A stretch of 64,000 nucleotides of DNA from Acidobacteriota bacterium (lineage in GTDB: Bacteria; Acidobacteriota; Terriglobia; Terriglobales; Acidobacteriaceae). Each line of letters opens with the position of its first letter. Within the stretch, counting starts at the first letter, position 1. The notes under the pieces are model-generated. The model searched no databases. It saw only the letters and a list, made by a program, of their open reading frames with translations, and was not told the DNA's origin. Of the stretch, positions 15,351 through 25,491 are shown piece by piece. A program made the translations under genes and the position numbers. The stretch spans positions 1-64,000 of the forward strand of contig JABCZL010000010.1 in assembly GCA_013289685.1 (NCBI GenBank), written 5' to 3'.

Positions 15351-18038
15351 ATGTTCACGCGAATCATAGCTGGTCTTCTCTTGACCCTGATCTCGGCCCA
15401 AGGCTTGTCTGGCGCCGATTTTGCCATGAAGGTGACCGACAAGAATTATCTCGATACTCAAGGTTTCAGCGTTTTTCTCTACGACAGCACGTACCATCCG
15501 GTTTTTGTGGACCAAAAGAACACGGCGATGGAGATGATTCTCCACGGCCAGCGCATTGCAACCAACGGCGACGTGCGCTTGATGCCAACCCCGGAGCAGT
15601 GGGACCTGGTGGCAACTCTCAAAGATCGCCATGCCGACAAGGCGAACAACCGGCTCAGCGCCGACCTCTCGTTCCCCACGTTCGACTTCAGTTACACACT
15701 GGAACTTGCGGCGGAGCCGGGCGGTGTGAGGGTCAGCATCAATCTCGACAAGCCGCTGCCGCAGAAACTGGCAGGACGGGCGGGCTTCAACCTGGAGTTC
15801 CTGCCCTCGATCTACATGGGCAAGGCTTACCTGGTGGACGGAACCACAGCGGGCATCTTCCCGCGAACGCCGAACGATCCGATGACGAAGGTTTTGCCAC
15901 TCGCTGATGAACCCAAAAAAGCGTACTACCTGGAGGACTGGGATAAGGCTAAGGGATACACGCAGCCGTTGCCGTTCGCCGAAGGCAAGAGCATCACCCT
16001 GGGCGTCGACGACGCTCTAGCCCGGGTGAACGTCGTATCCGATACGGCTAGCCTCATGCTGTTCGATGGGCGCGACCGCGCGCCGAATGGCTGGTTCGTA
16101 TTGCGTTCGCTGATCCCTTCGGGCAAGACCACCGGCGCCGTCGTGTGGCACATCCGGCCGGACGTGATTCCGAACTGGACGCGGCCGCCGGTGATTGCGC
16201 ACAGCCAGGTCGGTTATGCGCCGGGCTTCCAAAAGGTGGCGGTACTTGAACTCGATCCGAAATACAACGCTCCGAAGACGGCCCGAGTGGTGCGCCTGAT
16301 GGAAGACGGATCCTACAAGCAGGTGTTCGAGGGACCGATCACGTCTTCAACTCCCTGGCTGCGCTACGTCTATTCGAAGTTCGACTTCACCCCCCTGAAC
16401 GACCCCGGACTTTATGTCATCGAGTACGCAGACCAGCGCACGGCGCCCTTCCCCATTTCAAAGGACGCTTACGCCAACATCTGGCAGGACAGCCTCGACC
16501 ATCACCTCGCGGCGCAGATGGATCACGTTTCGGTTCGCGAAGGTTACCGCATGTGGCATGGCGCTTCGCACCTCGATGATGGCCGCATGGCGCCAGTGGT
16601 CGGGGAGCAATTCGATGGCTGGAACCAGGCAACGGCGACCGACGGGAAATACAAAGGCGGCGATCACATTCCGGGGATGAACGTGGGCGGCTGGTACGAT
16701 GCCGGCGACTTCGACCTTGAGGAACCGGCGCAGTTGAGTGTGATTCAGAGTCTCGCTCTGGCGTACCGCGAATTCAATCTCAAGTACGACGAGCTCACGG
16801 TGGATGAAACCGCGCGTGAGGTTGAGATGCACCGTCCCGATGGCGTGCCGGATACGGTCGAGCAAGTGAAGCACGGTGCACTACTCATCCTGGCGCAGTT
16901 TCACAACATCGGCCACGCCATACGCGGTACGCACGAGCCAGATCTGCGCCAGTACACACAGGTCGGCGACGGAGCGTCGAAAACTGACGGCCGCATTTAC
17001 GACCCGAAGCTTGGCCCGAACGAAACGAAGGGCGACTACTCGGGCAAGCCGGACGATCGCTGGATCTTCACAACCAACAATCCATACTTCCAGTGGAATG
17101 CCATCGCAGCGCTGGCAGTAGCCGCGGATACGCTGAAAGACTGGGACGACGCATTAGCGAAAGACTGTCTCGAGACCGCAATTAAAGCATGGAAAGATAC
17201 GACGGCGAATCCAACGCTGTATCCGACAAGCGCCGGGCCAGACCGTGAGGCTCCCGCAGGTGGTGTGCTGGCTGCGTCTCAGGGGGCCGTTTCTGGCGTT
17301 CATGGCGTTGCTAAGTCAAAGAACAACTCAGGTGCCCCAACAAATTCGGCCGCACCAGCCACTCCTCCGGCTGGCGGCGGCCGTGGCCGATCGTTCGTCG
17401 GCATGGACTGGTCCGCGGCTCTGGAACTCACCATCGCCACCAATGGCGCTGAGCCCTACAAGTCCCGCCTGAAGGAATTATTCCCGCAGATGATTACTCC
17501 CGAGCAGATGGACTTCAATGGTTGGAAAGCGGTCCGGGCATTACCTTATCTGGATGCGAGCGCGAAAGATCAACTGCGCGAAGCGGTGAAAACATACGCG
17601 GCAGGTTTGAACAAGCGGCTGGACGAGACGCCATTCGGCGTGCCTCCGAGCCTCGGCACCTGGGGCGGATCGGGCGCTGTCGTCGATATGGCCATCCGAA
17701 TGTATTTCCTGCACAAGACGTTTCCGGATCTCGTGGGCCCCGAGTACACACTTCGCGCCGTCAATTACATTCTCGGCACGCACCCGGTATCGAGCACTTC
17801 GTATGTGGCTGGCGTTGGTACAGTTTCAAAGACGAAGACGTACAGCAACAATCGCGCCGACAATGCGTACATCCCGGGTGCCGTGATTCCCGGATACATC
17901 ATCATCAAGCCGGATTTTCCGGAGTGCATCGACGACTTCGGATTCCTGTGGTTCGAGGATGAAGCCGTCGTGGCCGGGTCGGCAAGCTGGGTCGTGGCCG
18001 GCAACGCCGCGAACGCGATCATTAAGGAAGCAAAGTAG
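15351..18038 (+). CDS. secreted glycoside hydrolase family 9 (cellulase/endoglucanase-like)
   Basis: Signal peptide MFTRIIAGLLLTLISAQGLSGA; Ig-like N-terminus; GGWYDAGDFDLEEPAQLSVIQSLALAYREF; LGTHPVSSTSYVAGVG; internal start chosen over 15219. Confidence 0.85.
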   Translation: MFTRIIAGLLLTLISAQGLSGADFAMKVTDKNYLDTQGFSVFLYDSTYHPVFVDQKNTAMEMILHGQRIATNGDVRLMPTPEQWDLVATLKDRHADKANNRLSADLSFPTFDFSYTLELAAEPGGVRVSINLDKPLPQKLAGRAGFNLEFLPSIYMGKAYLVDGTTAGIFPRTPNDPMTKVLPLADEPKKAYYLEDWDKAKGYTQPLPFAEGKSITLGVDDALARVNVVSDTASLMLFDGRDRAPNGWFVLRSLIPSGKTTGAVVWHIRPDVIPNWTRPPVIAHSQVGYAPGFQKVAVLELDPKYNAPKTARVVRLMEDGSYKQVFEGPITSSTPWLRYVYSKFDFTPLNDPGLYVIEYADQRTAPFPISKDAYANIWQDSLDHHLAAQMDHVSVREGYRMWHGASHLDDGRMAPVVGEQFDGWNQATATDGKYKGGDHIPGMNVGGWYDAGDFDLEEPAQLSVIQSLALAYREFNLKYDELTVDETAREVEMHRPDGVPDTVEQVKHGALLILAQFHNIGHAIRGTHEPDLRQYTQVGDGASKTDGRIYDPKLGPNETKGDYSGKPDDRWIFTTNNPYFQWNAIAALAVAADTLKDWDDALAKDCLETAIKAWKDTTANPTLYPTSAGPDREAPAGGVLAASQGAVSGVHGVAKSKNNSGAPTNSAAPATPPAGGGRGRSFVGMDWSAALELTIATNGAEPYKSRLKELFPQMITPEQMDFNGWKAVRALPYLDASAKDQLREAVKTYAAGLNKRLDETPFGVPPSLGTWGGSGAVVDMAIRMYFLHKTFPDLVGPEYTLRAVNYILGTHPVSSTSYVAGVGTVSKTKTYSNNRADNAYIPGAVIPGYIIIKPDFPECIDDFGFLWFEDEAVVAGSASWVVAGNAANAIIKEAK

Positions 18039-18093
18039 CCCAGTACCTGCAGCCCATTCCGCCGGAGTAGTCAGGTCAGGGAATTGAGGTGAG

Positions 18094-19632
18094 ATGCATA
18101 CGAAATGCGTAAGAAACATGCTTTTGATGTTTGTCTCGACTAGTTGTGCGTGGGCGCAGGAACCGAACTCCTGCGCGAAGCTGACCAACTTCAAAGCCGA
18201 GAATGTTGAAATCACCAAAGCGGCCGTCATTGCTGCCGGGACCACCGAGGCTATTCCCTGGAACCAGACTCGCACCGCACCTCTGCCTGCATATTGCCGA
18301 GTCGAAGGTGTCATGAACCGGCGCACCGGAGTCGACGGAGAAGAGTTTGGAATCACTTTCGCCTTGGCCATGCCCGACCGATGGAACGGCAACTTTCTGA
18401 TGCAAGGTGGGGGCGGTAGCAACGGCATTGTACTTGCGCCCCTTGGATTGAACGCCGCCGGAGACACGCCTGGACTCATACGCGGATTCGCCGTTGCAAG
18501 CACGGATACAGGTCACAAAAGTCGCCACCCGGGATTTGATTTCGGTTTCGTGCGCGATGAGCAGGCGTATCTGGATTTTGCTTACCTCGCGAATGCCGAA
18601 GTCGCTGCATTAGCCAAACAACTCATCGCCCAACACTACGGCAAACCGGCAGCCTTTTCGTATTTTTCTGGATGCTCTACCGGCGGGCGCGAAGGGATGA
18701 TTCTTTCACAGCGTTATCCCACGGTTTTCAATGGCATCATCTCCGGCGACCCCGCTATGCGCACTGGGTTTTCCAATCTCGCGATCGGCCGATGGATTCC
18801 CATAGCCTTCAATCAAATTGCCCAAAAAGACGCAAACGGAAAACCAATCCTCGAGCAGTCGATTACTGACAATGACCGCAAGTTGATCAGCGACGCTCTC
18901 ATCAAAAAGTGCGACGCCAAAGATGGCATTGCTGACGGCTTAATCTCCGATCCTCTCGGGTGCGACTTCGATCCTGAGATTTTGGCCTGCAAAGGCGAAA
19001 CGAATAACTCCTGCCTGGCTCCGGAAAAAGCGGCCGCCATCAAGAAGGCCATGGGAGGGCCGAAGACGTCGAGTGGAACCCAAGTCTATGCGGGATTCCT
19101 TTACGACAAGGGCATCACGAACGGCCCGCCGTTCCGAGGATTGCTTTCACCCGGACCCGGCATTTTCGGGCCTGCGACGACGGACATGACGATGGACGTC
19201 GATAAGGAAGCTCTGTCGGCCAGTCAACCGCTCGTGGATTCGATGTCCACGAATTTGACGACCTTCTCCGCGCACGGAGGTAAATTGATCTTCTACCACG
19301 GCGACAGCGATCCGTGGTTCTCGCCTCTCGACACCTTCGATTACTACAAGAATATGGCGGCTGCAAACGGAAGCCTCGACGCCGTCTCGAAGTGGAGTCA
19401 GTTCTACTTCGTTCCGGGGATGAGCCATTGTGGCGGAGGGCAGGCGTTGGATCAGTTTGATCTGCTGGGCGCAATGGTCAGCTGGGTAGAAAAGGGCACA
19501 ACGCCAATATCAGTGATCGCGACTGGGAAGGCCTTTCCTGGGCGCACCCGACCGCTCTGTCCTTATCCGAAGCACGCACAATATAAGGGGCAAGGAGACA
19601 CGGAAAACGCAGCAAACTTCGAGTGCCGTTAA
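18094..19632 (+). CDS. tannase/feruloyl esterase family protein
   Basis: AYCRVEGVM..., YFSGCSTGGREGM nucleophile motif, HGDSDPWFSPLDT, PGMSHCGGG. Confidence 0.9.
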   Translation: MHTKCVRNMLLMFVSTSCAWAQEPNSCAKLTNFKAENVEITKAAVIAAGTTEAIPWNQTRTAPLPAYCRVEGVMNRRTGVDGEEFGITFALAMPDRWNGNFLMQGGGGSNGIVLAPLGLNAAGDTPGLIRGFAVASTDTGHKSRHPGFDFGFVRDEQAYLDFAYLANAEVAALAKQLIAQHYGKPAAFSYFSGCSTGGREGMILSQRYPTVFNGIISGDPAMRTGFSNLAIGRWIPIAFNQIAQKDANGKPILEQSITDNDRKLISDALIKKCDAKDGIADGLISDPLGCDFDPEILACKGETNNSCLAPEKAAAIKKAMGGPKTSSGTQVYAGFLYDKGITNGPPFRGLLSPGPGIFGPATTDMTMDVDKEALSASQPLVDSMSTNLTTFSAHGGKLIFYHGDSDPWFSPLDTFDYYKNMAAANGSLDAVSKWSQFYFVPGMSHCGGGQALDQFDLLGAMVSWVEKGTTPISVIATGKAFPGRTRPLCPYPKHAQYKGQGDTENAANFECR

Positions 19633-19639
19633 ATTTGTT

Positions 19640-21241
19640 ATGTCTGCTGAAAGGACATCGCTTCTTATGCGTTCACTTCTCATAGGCTTCACGCTGGCCG
19701 TTATGTGCATCACTGCGCCGATCGCGGCTGCCCAGAAAGTTGAATTGTCGATTGATGCATCCAAAACCGGCGCGAAGGTCGACCGTAACATTTTCGGGCA
19801 ATTCGCAGAGCATCTTGGACACGGCATTTACGAAGGCATTTGGGTCGGCCCCGATTCCAAAATCCCGAACACTCGCGGCATTCGCAATGATGTTGTGGGC
19901 GCCCTGAAAGCGATCAAGGTTCCGAACGTTCGTTGGCCCGGTGGCTGCTTCGCCGATGAGTATCACTGGCGTAAGGGCATCGGCCCGCAACGGTCAGTAA
20001 CTCTCAACCCCAACTGGGGCGGAGTGACTGAGGCAAACGCGTTCGGCACGCATGAGTTCATGGACTTCATCGATCAGATCGGGGCGGACGCGTATGTCTC
20101 GGTCAATGTCGGTTCCGGAACTCCGCAGGAGGCGTCCGAGTGGCTGGAATACATGACGGCTGCGACACCTACCACGCTGGTAAAAGAACGGGCCGCCAAC
20201 GGGCATCCAGCTCCATACAAAGTCGCCTTGCTCGGCATCGGTAACGAAAGCTGGGATTGCGGCGGCAACATGACGCCCGATTACTACGTTAGCCAGATGA
20301 AGATCTACAGCCGCTTCGTAAGGAACTTCAATCCCGCGCAACAGGACAAGCAGCAGATGCTGAAGATCGCCGTGGGTCCGGGCGGTGACGGCCCGCGATG
20401 GACCGATTGGACCGAAACCGTCATGAAGGCCTATCAGCAACACACCTGGAGTTGGGACATCAACGGTCTTTCCATGCACAACTACACGGTGCCGCACTGG
20501 CCACCTTCCTATGCATCCGTGGGGTTTGGTGAAACCGAGTACAGCCAGATCCTCAAAACCACTTTAGAGATGGATGGTCTCATCAGCAAGCACTCGGCGA
20601 TCATGGACAAGTATGACCCTGACAAAAAAGTAGCGCTCTTTGTGGACGAATGGGGAGGCTGGTACGCGCCCTTACCCGGCAGCAATCCGGGGTTCCTAGT
20701 TCAGCAAAACAGCCTGCGTGACGCCATTCTCGCGGCCCTGAACCTTAATATCTTCGCCCGCCATGCCGACCGGGTACGCGGCGCCAACATCGCGCAGATG
20801 ATCAATGTGCTGCAGGCGATGATCATCACAGACAAAGAGAAGATGGTCCTGACTCCAACTTATTACGTCTTCAAAATGTATGTGCCGTTCCAGGACGCAA
20901 CATTCATACCAGTGACGCTCGACGCCGGTCGGTACACGCATGGAGACGTGGCGATACCACGCCTGGATGCGATCGCGGCAAAAGACACGACCGGTAAGTT
21001 GTGGCTGGAGATTACCAATCTCGATCCCAACGAACCGGTCGAAATCGAAGCGGCTGTTGCGGGCATCACGGCCAAATCAGCGAGCGGAGAAACTCTGACC
21101 GCTCCGAAGGTGGACAGTGTCAACGCCTTCGACGCACCTAACACAGTCATGCCGAAGCCGATCTCAGCGAAGTTGCAGGGTGGCAAGCTGACTCTGAAGC
21201 TGGAGCCTAAATCTGTCACCGTCGTGTCAGTTGAGCAGTAA
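19640..21241 (+). CDS. alpha-L-arabinofuranosidase, GH51
   Basis: NIFGQFAEHLGHGIYEGIWVG, RWPGGCFADEYHWRKGIGP, GIGNESWDCGGNMTPDYYV, LFVDEWGGWY. Confidence 0.92.
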   Translation: MSAERTSLLMRSLLIGFTLAVMCITAPIAAAQKVELSIDASKTGAKVDRNIFGQFAEHLGHGIYEGIWVGPDSKIPNTRGIRNDVVGALKAIKVPNVRWPGGCFADEYHWRKGIGPQRSVTLNPNWGGVTEANAFGTHEFMDFIDQIGADAYVSVNVGSGTPQEASEWLEYMTAATPTTLVKERAANGHPAPYKVALLGIGNESWDCGGNMTPDYYVSQMKIYSRFVRNFNPAQQDKQQMLKIAVGPGGDGPRWTDWTETVMKAYQQHTWSWDINGLSMHNYTVPHWPPSYASVGFGETEYSQILKTTLEMDGLISKHSAIMDKYDPDKKVALFVDEWGGWYAPLPGSNPGFLVQQNSLRDAILAALNLNIFARHADRVRGANIAQMINVLQAMIITDKEKMVLTPTYYVFKMYVPFQDATFIPVTLDAGRYTHGDVAIPRLDAIAAKDTTGKLWLEITNLDPNEPVEIEAAVAGITAKSASGETLTAPKVDSVNAFDAPNTVMPKPISAKLQGGKLTLKLEPKSVTVVSVEQ

Positions 21242-21250
21242 CGCCCCCAG

Positions 21251-21506
21251 GTGGTGGCTCAATTTGAAAAGAGTACTCCGGGTAAAACGTTGTCATCCTG
21301 ACGGAGCGCGCCCAGCGCTCCGGAGGGACCTTACGGGGCCCAGACATCGGTTGTACGGCGGCGAGGATTGCCTGCACTGCAGGAAGCGTCGGCGAGCCTG
21401 TTCGACGGCATCGATGGCATCGGCCCGCCGTAAGGTCCCTCGTGCCGGCTTCGCCGCCACTCAGGATGACATCAGGCTGAAGCAATTTTCAAAGTGAGCC
21501 ACTACC
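21251..21506. repeat. MITE-like imperfect inverted repeat element
   Basis: Outer ends gtggtggctcaatttgaaaa / ttttcaaagtgagccactac; inner arms tgtcatcctgacggag...gggaccttacgg / ...ccgtaaggtccct...actcaggatgaca. Confidence 0.65.
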
Positions 21507-21555
21507 CGCTCCCAGGTTTCATCACCGGGCCAGCGCGATGGTTCACATTCGATAG

Positions 21556-22761
<1,206 letters not shown>

Positions 22762-22990
22762 TCCAGTCCAGGCTCGAGGGTCGAGATTCGGGGAGCTCTT
22801 TTAGAGTGTGGAGGAGGTGTGCAATCCATGCTCAATACAGCATTTTGTAAGTAAATTTACTATTTTCAGTTGGATAGACTAAACGCTCATTAGTTATATA
22901 TTGGCGCAAAATCCGCTCCGTCTGATGCCCAGGTTGATCGCATGCGGAGAGCAAGCCCAGGTAGCCGCATATTTTACAGGGTTTTTAAAG

Positions 22991-23077
22991 TGGTGCCGGG
23001 AGGGGGAGTCGAACCCCCAAGACCCGAAGGTCGGCGGATTTTGAGTCCGCTGCGTCTGCCAGTTCCGCCATCCCGGC
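22991..23077 (-). tRNA. tRNA-Leu (anticodon CAA), CCA encoded
   Basis: Reverse complement gccgggatggcggaactggcagacgcagcggactcaaaatccgccgaccttcgggtcttgggggttcgactccccctcccggcacca; anticodon loop CTCAAAA. Confidence 0.95.
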
Positions 23078-23129
23078 TTGGGAAAGGCCCTTCCATTGTA
23101 CGGCAGTCATTGCAAATTTTGCATAGCGA

Positions 23130-24548
23130 TCACGCAGGCTGCGGATTCCGCACGGGCGCTGCGATCATCGGCAACTCCACCCGGAACGTGGCGCCGTGGC
23201 CAAGCTGGCTTTCGACCTCGATCCAGCCGCCGTGTTGGGTGACGATCCATTGAGCGATGGCCAGCCCCAGCCCCGCGCCACCCTGCTCGCGGCTGCGCGC
23301 CCTGTCGACGCGATAGAAGCGCTCGAAAATCTTGCCCTGCTCTTCATCGGCGATTCCCGCTCCTGAGTCCTGAACCATGATCACCGCGCTGTCGCCTTTA
23401 GTTTCGAGTGACAAGTAAACCGACCCAGGCGAAGACGTGTACTTGAACGCGTTGTCGAGCAGGATGTCGGCTAATCTTCGCAATAAGGTCTCGTCGCCCA
23501 TTACCGAAACATCGGGAGCCGCAAGGCTAGCTGAAAACTGCAGATTGCGAATGGTGGCCACCTGCCGCCAGCCGTCGACGACGCCCCGCAACGTCTGGCT
23601 CAGATCCACCGGCTCCAGGTGCAGCGTCTCGCGGCCGGAGTCGGCACGAGCCATCGACAGCAATTGTTCGATCAGCGCGGTCGTTCGCTCGGCCTCCAGC
23701 AGAATGTGGCGCAGCGATTCCTTGTATTCGGCTTCTCCCCGCGACCGGCGCAACGCCAACTCGGCCTCGGTGCGGATCAGTGACACCGGCGTCCTAAGTT
23801 CATGCGAGGCGTCCGCCGTAAACTGCGTGATGCGCAGGAACGCCGACTCAATCCGGTCGAGCATTTCGTTCAACGTGTCCGACAAGCGCTGCAGTTCGTC
23901 TCCCGTTTCTAACTTCTGCAGCCGGCTGTTGAGATTGGTTCCGCTGACCTGGCGCGCGGTTCGCACCAGTGCATCCACAGGAGCGAGCGCCCTGCGACTC
24001 AGCCAGTAACCACCACCCGCCGCCACCAGTAACAACACGGGCGCAAACATCAGCAGATAGAGACGGAACAAATGGAGAGTCTCGACTACGTCGTCCGCCG
24101 GGATGCCCATCTGCACTGTATAAACGTGACCGTTGGCATCCATTTTCTGCAGGACGAACCGGAAGAGCCGGCCGTCGATCTTCCGGCTTCTCATAGTAGG
24201 CCGTTCGACTTGATCCGGCGGCTCCAGTGCCGACGCGTGTGCCTCGAGGAATGCCGAACGATAGATCGGCTGATTGTTTTCCGCGTAGACCGCCAGATAA
24301 TCTCCGGAATGTTCGATAGCATAAGTTTCAGTCACTTCCTCCTGAATCTTGGCGATGGAACGATCCTTAGGCTGGGACTGCAGAAAGTTCTTCAGGTCGT
24401 CGACCTGCGCTTCCAGATCGTCATCGACCAGGTCATACAAATTATGCCGCAGGATAACCCACATGCCCACGCCAAAGACGAGTTGCGCGAGAGCAAAAAA
24501 CGCCAGATACCAGAGCGTGAGGCGAACGCCGATCGAAGGTCTTTTCAT
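23130..24548 (-). CDS. two-component sensor histidine kinase
   Basis: Two TMs, HAMP-like region, FTADASHELRTPVSLI H-box, ATPase motifs ADILLDNAFKYT, GGAGLGLAIAQWI. Confidence 0.93.
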   Translation of the reverse strand: MKRPSIGVRLTLWYLAFFALAQLVFGVGMWVILRHNLYDLVDDDLEAQVDDLKNFLQSQPKDRSIAKIQEEVTETYAIEHSGDYLAVYAENNQPIYRSAFLEAHASALEPPDQVERPTMRSRKIDGRLFRFVLQKMDANGHVYTVQMGIPADDVVETLHLFRLYLLMFAPVLLLVAAGGGYWLSRRALAPVDALVRTARQVSGTNLNSRLQKLETGDELQRLSDTLNEMLDRIESAFLRITQFTADASHELRTPVSLIRTEAELALRRSRGEAEYKESLRHILLEAERTTALIEQLLSMARADSGRETLHLEPVDLSQTLRGVVDGWRQVATIRNLQFSASLAAPDVSVMGDETLLRRLADILLDNAFKYTSSPGSVYLSLETKGDSAVIMVQDSGAGIADEEQGKIFERFYRVDRARSREQGGAGLGLAIAQWIVTQHGGWIEVESQLGHGATFRVELPMIAAPVRNPQPA

Positions 24549-24558
24549 AACAGTCTTC

Positions 24559-25239
24559 TTACGTGAGCCCGTCGGGACGAATCATGTAGCCGACGCCACG
24601 CACGGTCTGAATCAACTTGGAACGGCCCGGGGAATCGATCTTGTTGCGCAAAAGGTGCATGAAGGCGTCCAACGTATTTTCTTCGATGTCGCGGTCAAAA
24701 CCCCAAACCGATTCGATCAGAGCCCGTCGAGAAACGACCTTTCCGGCGCGGTACATGAGACGCTCCAGCAGATTGTATTCCGTGCGGGTCAACGGAACCC
24801 GTTCTTCTCCCCGCAGAACCTCGCGGCTGGCCGGATCGAGAACCAGGTCGGCAACCCGCAGATTGACGTCCTGCGATATCAGCGCGCGCCGCTTCACCGC
24901 CCGCAGTCGCGCCACCAGTTCGTCAAACGAAAAGGGCTTGGTCATGTAATCGTCGGCGCCCAAGTCGAGGCCGCGGACAATGTCAGGCACGGAGTCGCGG
25001 GCGGTCAGCATCAGGATCGGAGTCCGGACTTTTTCCGCGCGCAGCCGTTTGGCGAGCTCATATCCGCTGAGCTTCGGCATCATCACGTCAAGAATAATGA
25101 CGTCAAACTCGTAGGACTTCGCCAACACCAGGCCCTCGGCGCCGTCCGACGCGCAAGTCGCGGTGTGGCCCTCCTCGGTCAGTCCCTTGCAGAGAAGGTC
25201 GGCCATGCGCGCTTCGTCTTCTACAATCAGCAGTTTCAT
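24559..25239 (-). CDS. OmpR-family response regulator
   Basis: MKLLIVEDEARMADLL receiver and winged helix LTRTEYNLLERLMYRAGKVVSRRALIESVWG. Confidence 0.93.
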   Translation of the reverse strand: MKLLIVEDEARMADLLCKGLTEEGHTATCASDGAEGLVLAKSYEFDVIILDVMMPKLSGYELAKRLRAEKVRTPILMLTARDSVPDIVRGLDLGADDYMTKPFSFDELVARLRAVKRRALISQDVNLRVADLVLDPASREVLRGEERVPLTRTEYNLLERLMYRAGKVVSRRALIESVWGFDRDIEENTLDAFMHLLRNKIDSPGRSKLIQTVRGVGYMIRPDGLT

Positions 25240-25491
25240 CGAGTCTCTGGCTGGAGTTCCCTAATACCTCCACAGTTTAGAGCCGAAGCCGGGGCGGCGC
25301 TCGGCAACCTGAAAAAATATTAACGTGGCGTTCATCCCTGCGTCACACCCTGACTCTAGGATTTCCGGTCATATCAGTCCACTTCATTCCAACGTAATCC
25401 GGGGGGAGAACCATACCTCGCGCCGTGGCCGTCGGCTATTGCCTGAGCCTCTCCCGATTCAGCAGTTCTTGACTCGCAAGGAGCTGATGTC

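Noticed and set aside
22942-23253. 103-aa ORF with GGGVEPPRPEGRR
   Set aside because: Translation artefact of the reverse-complemented tRNA-Leu sequence.
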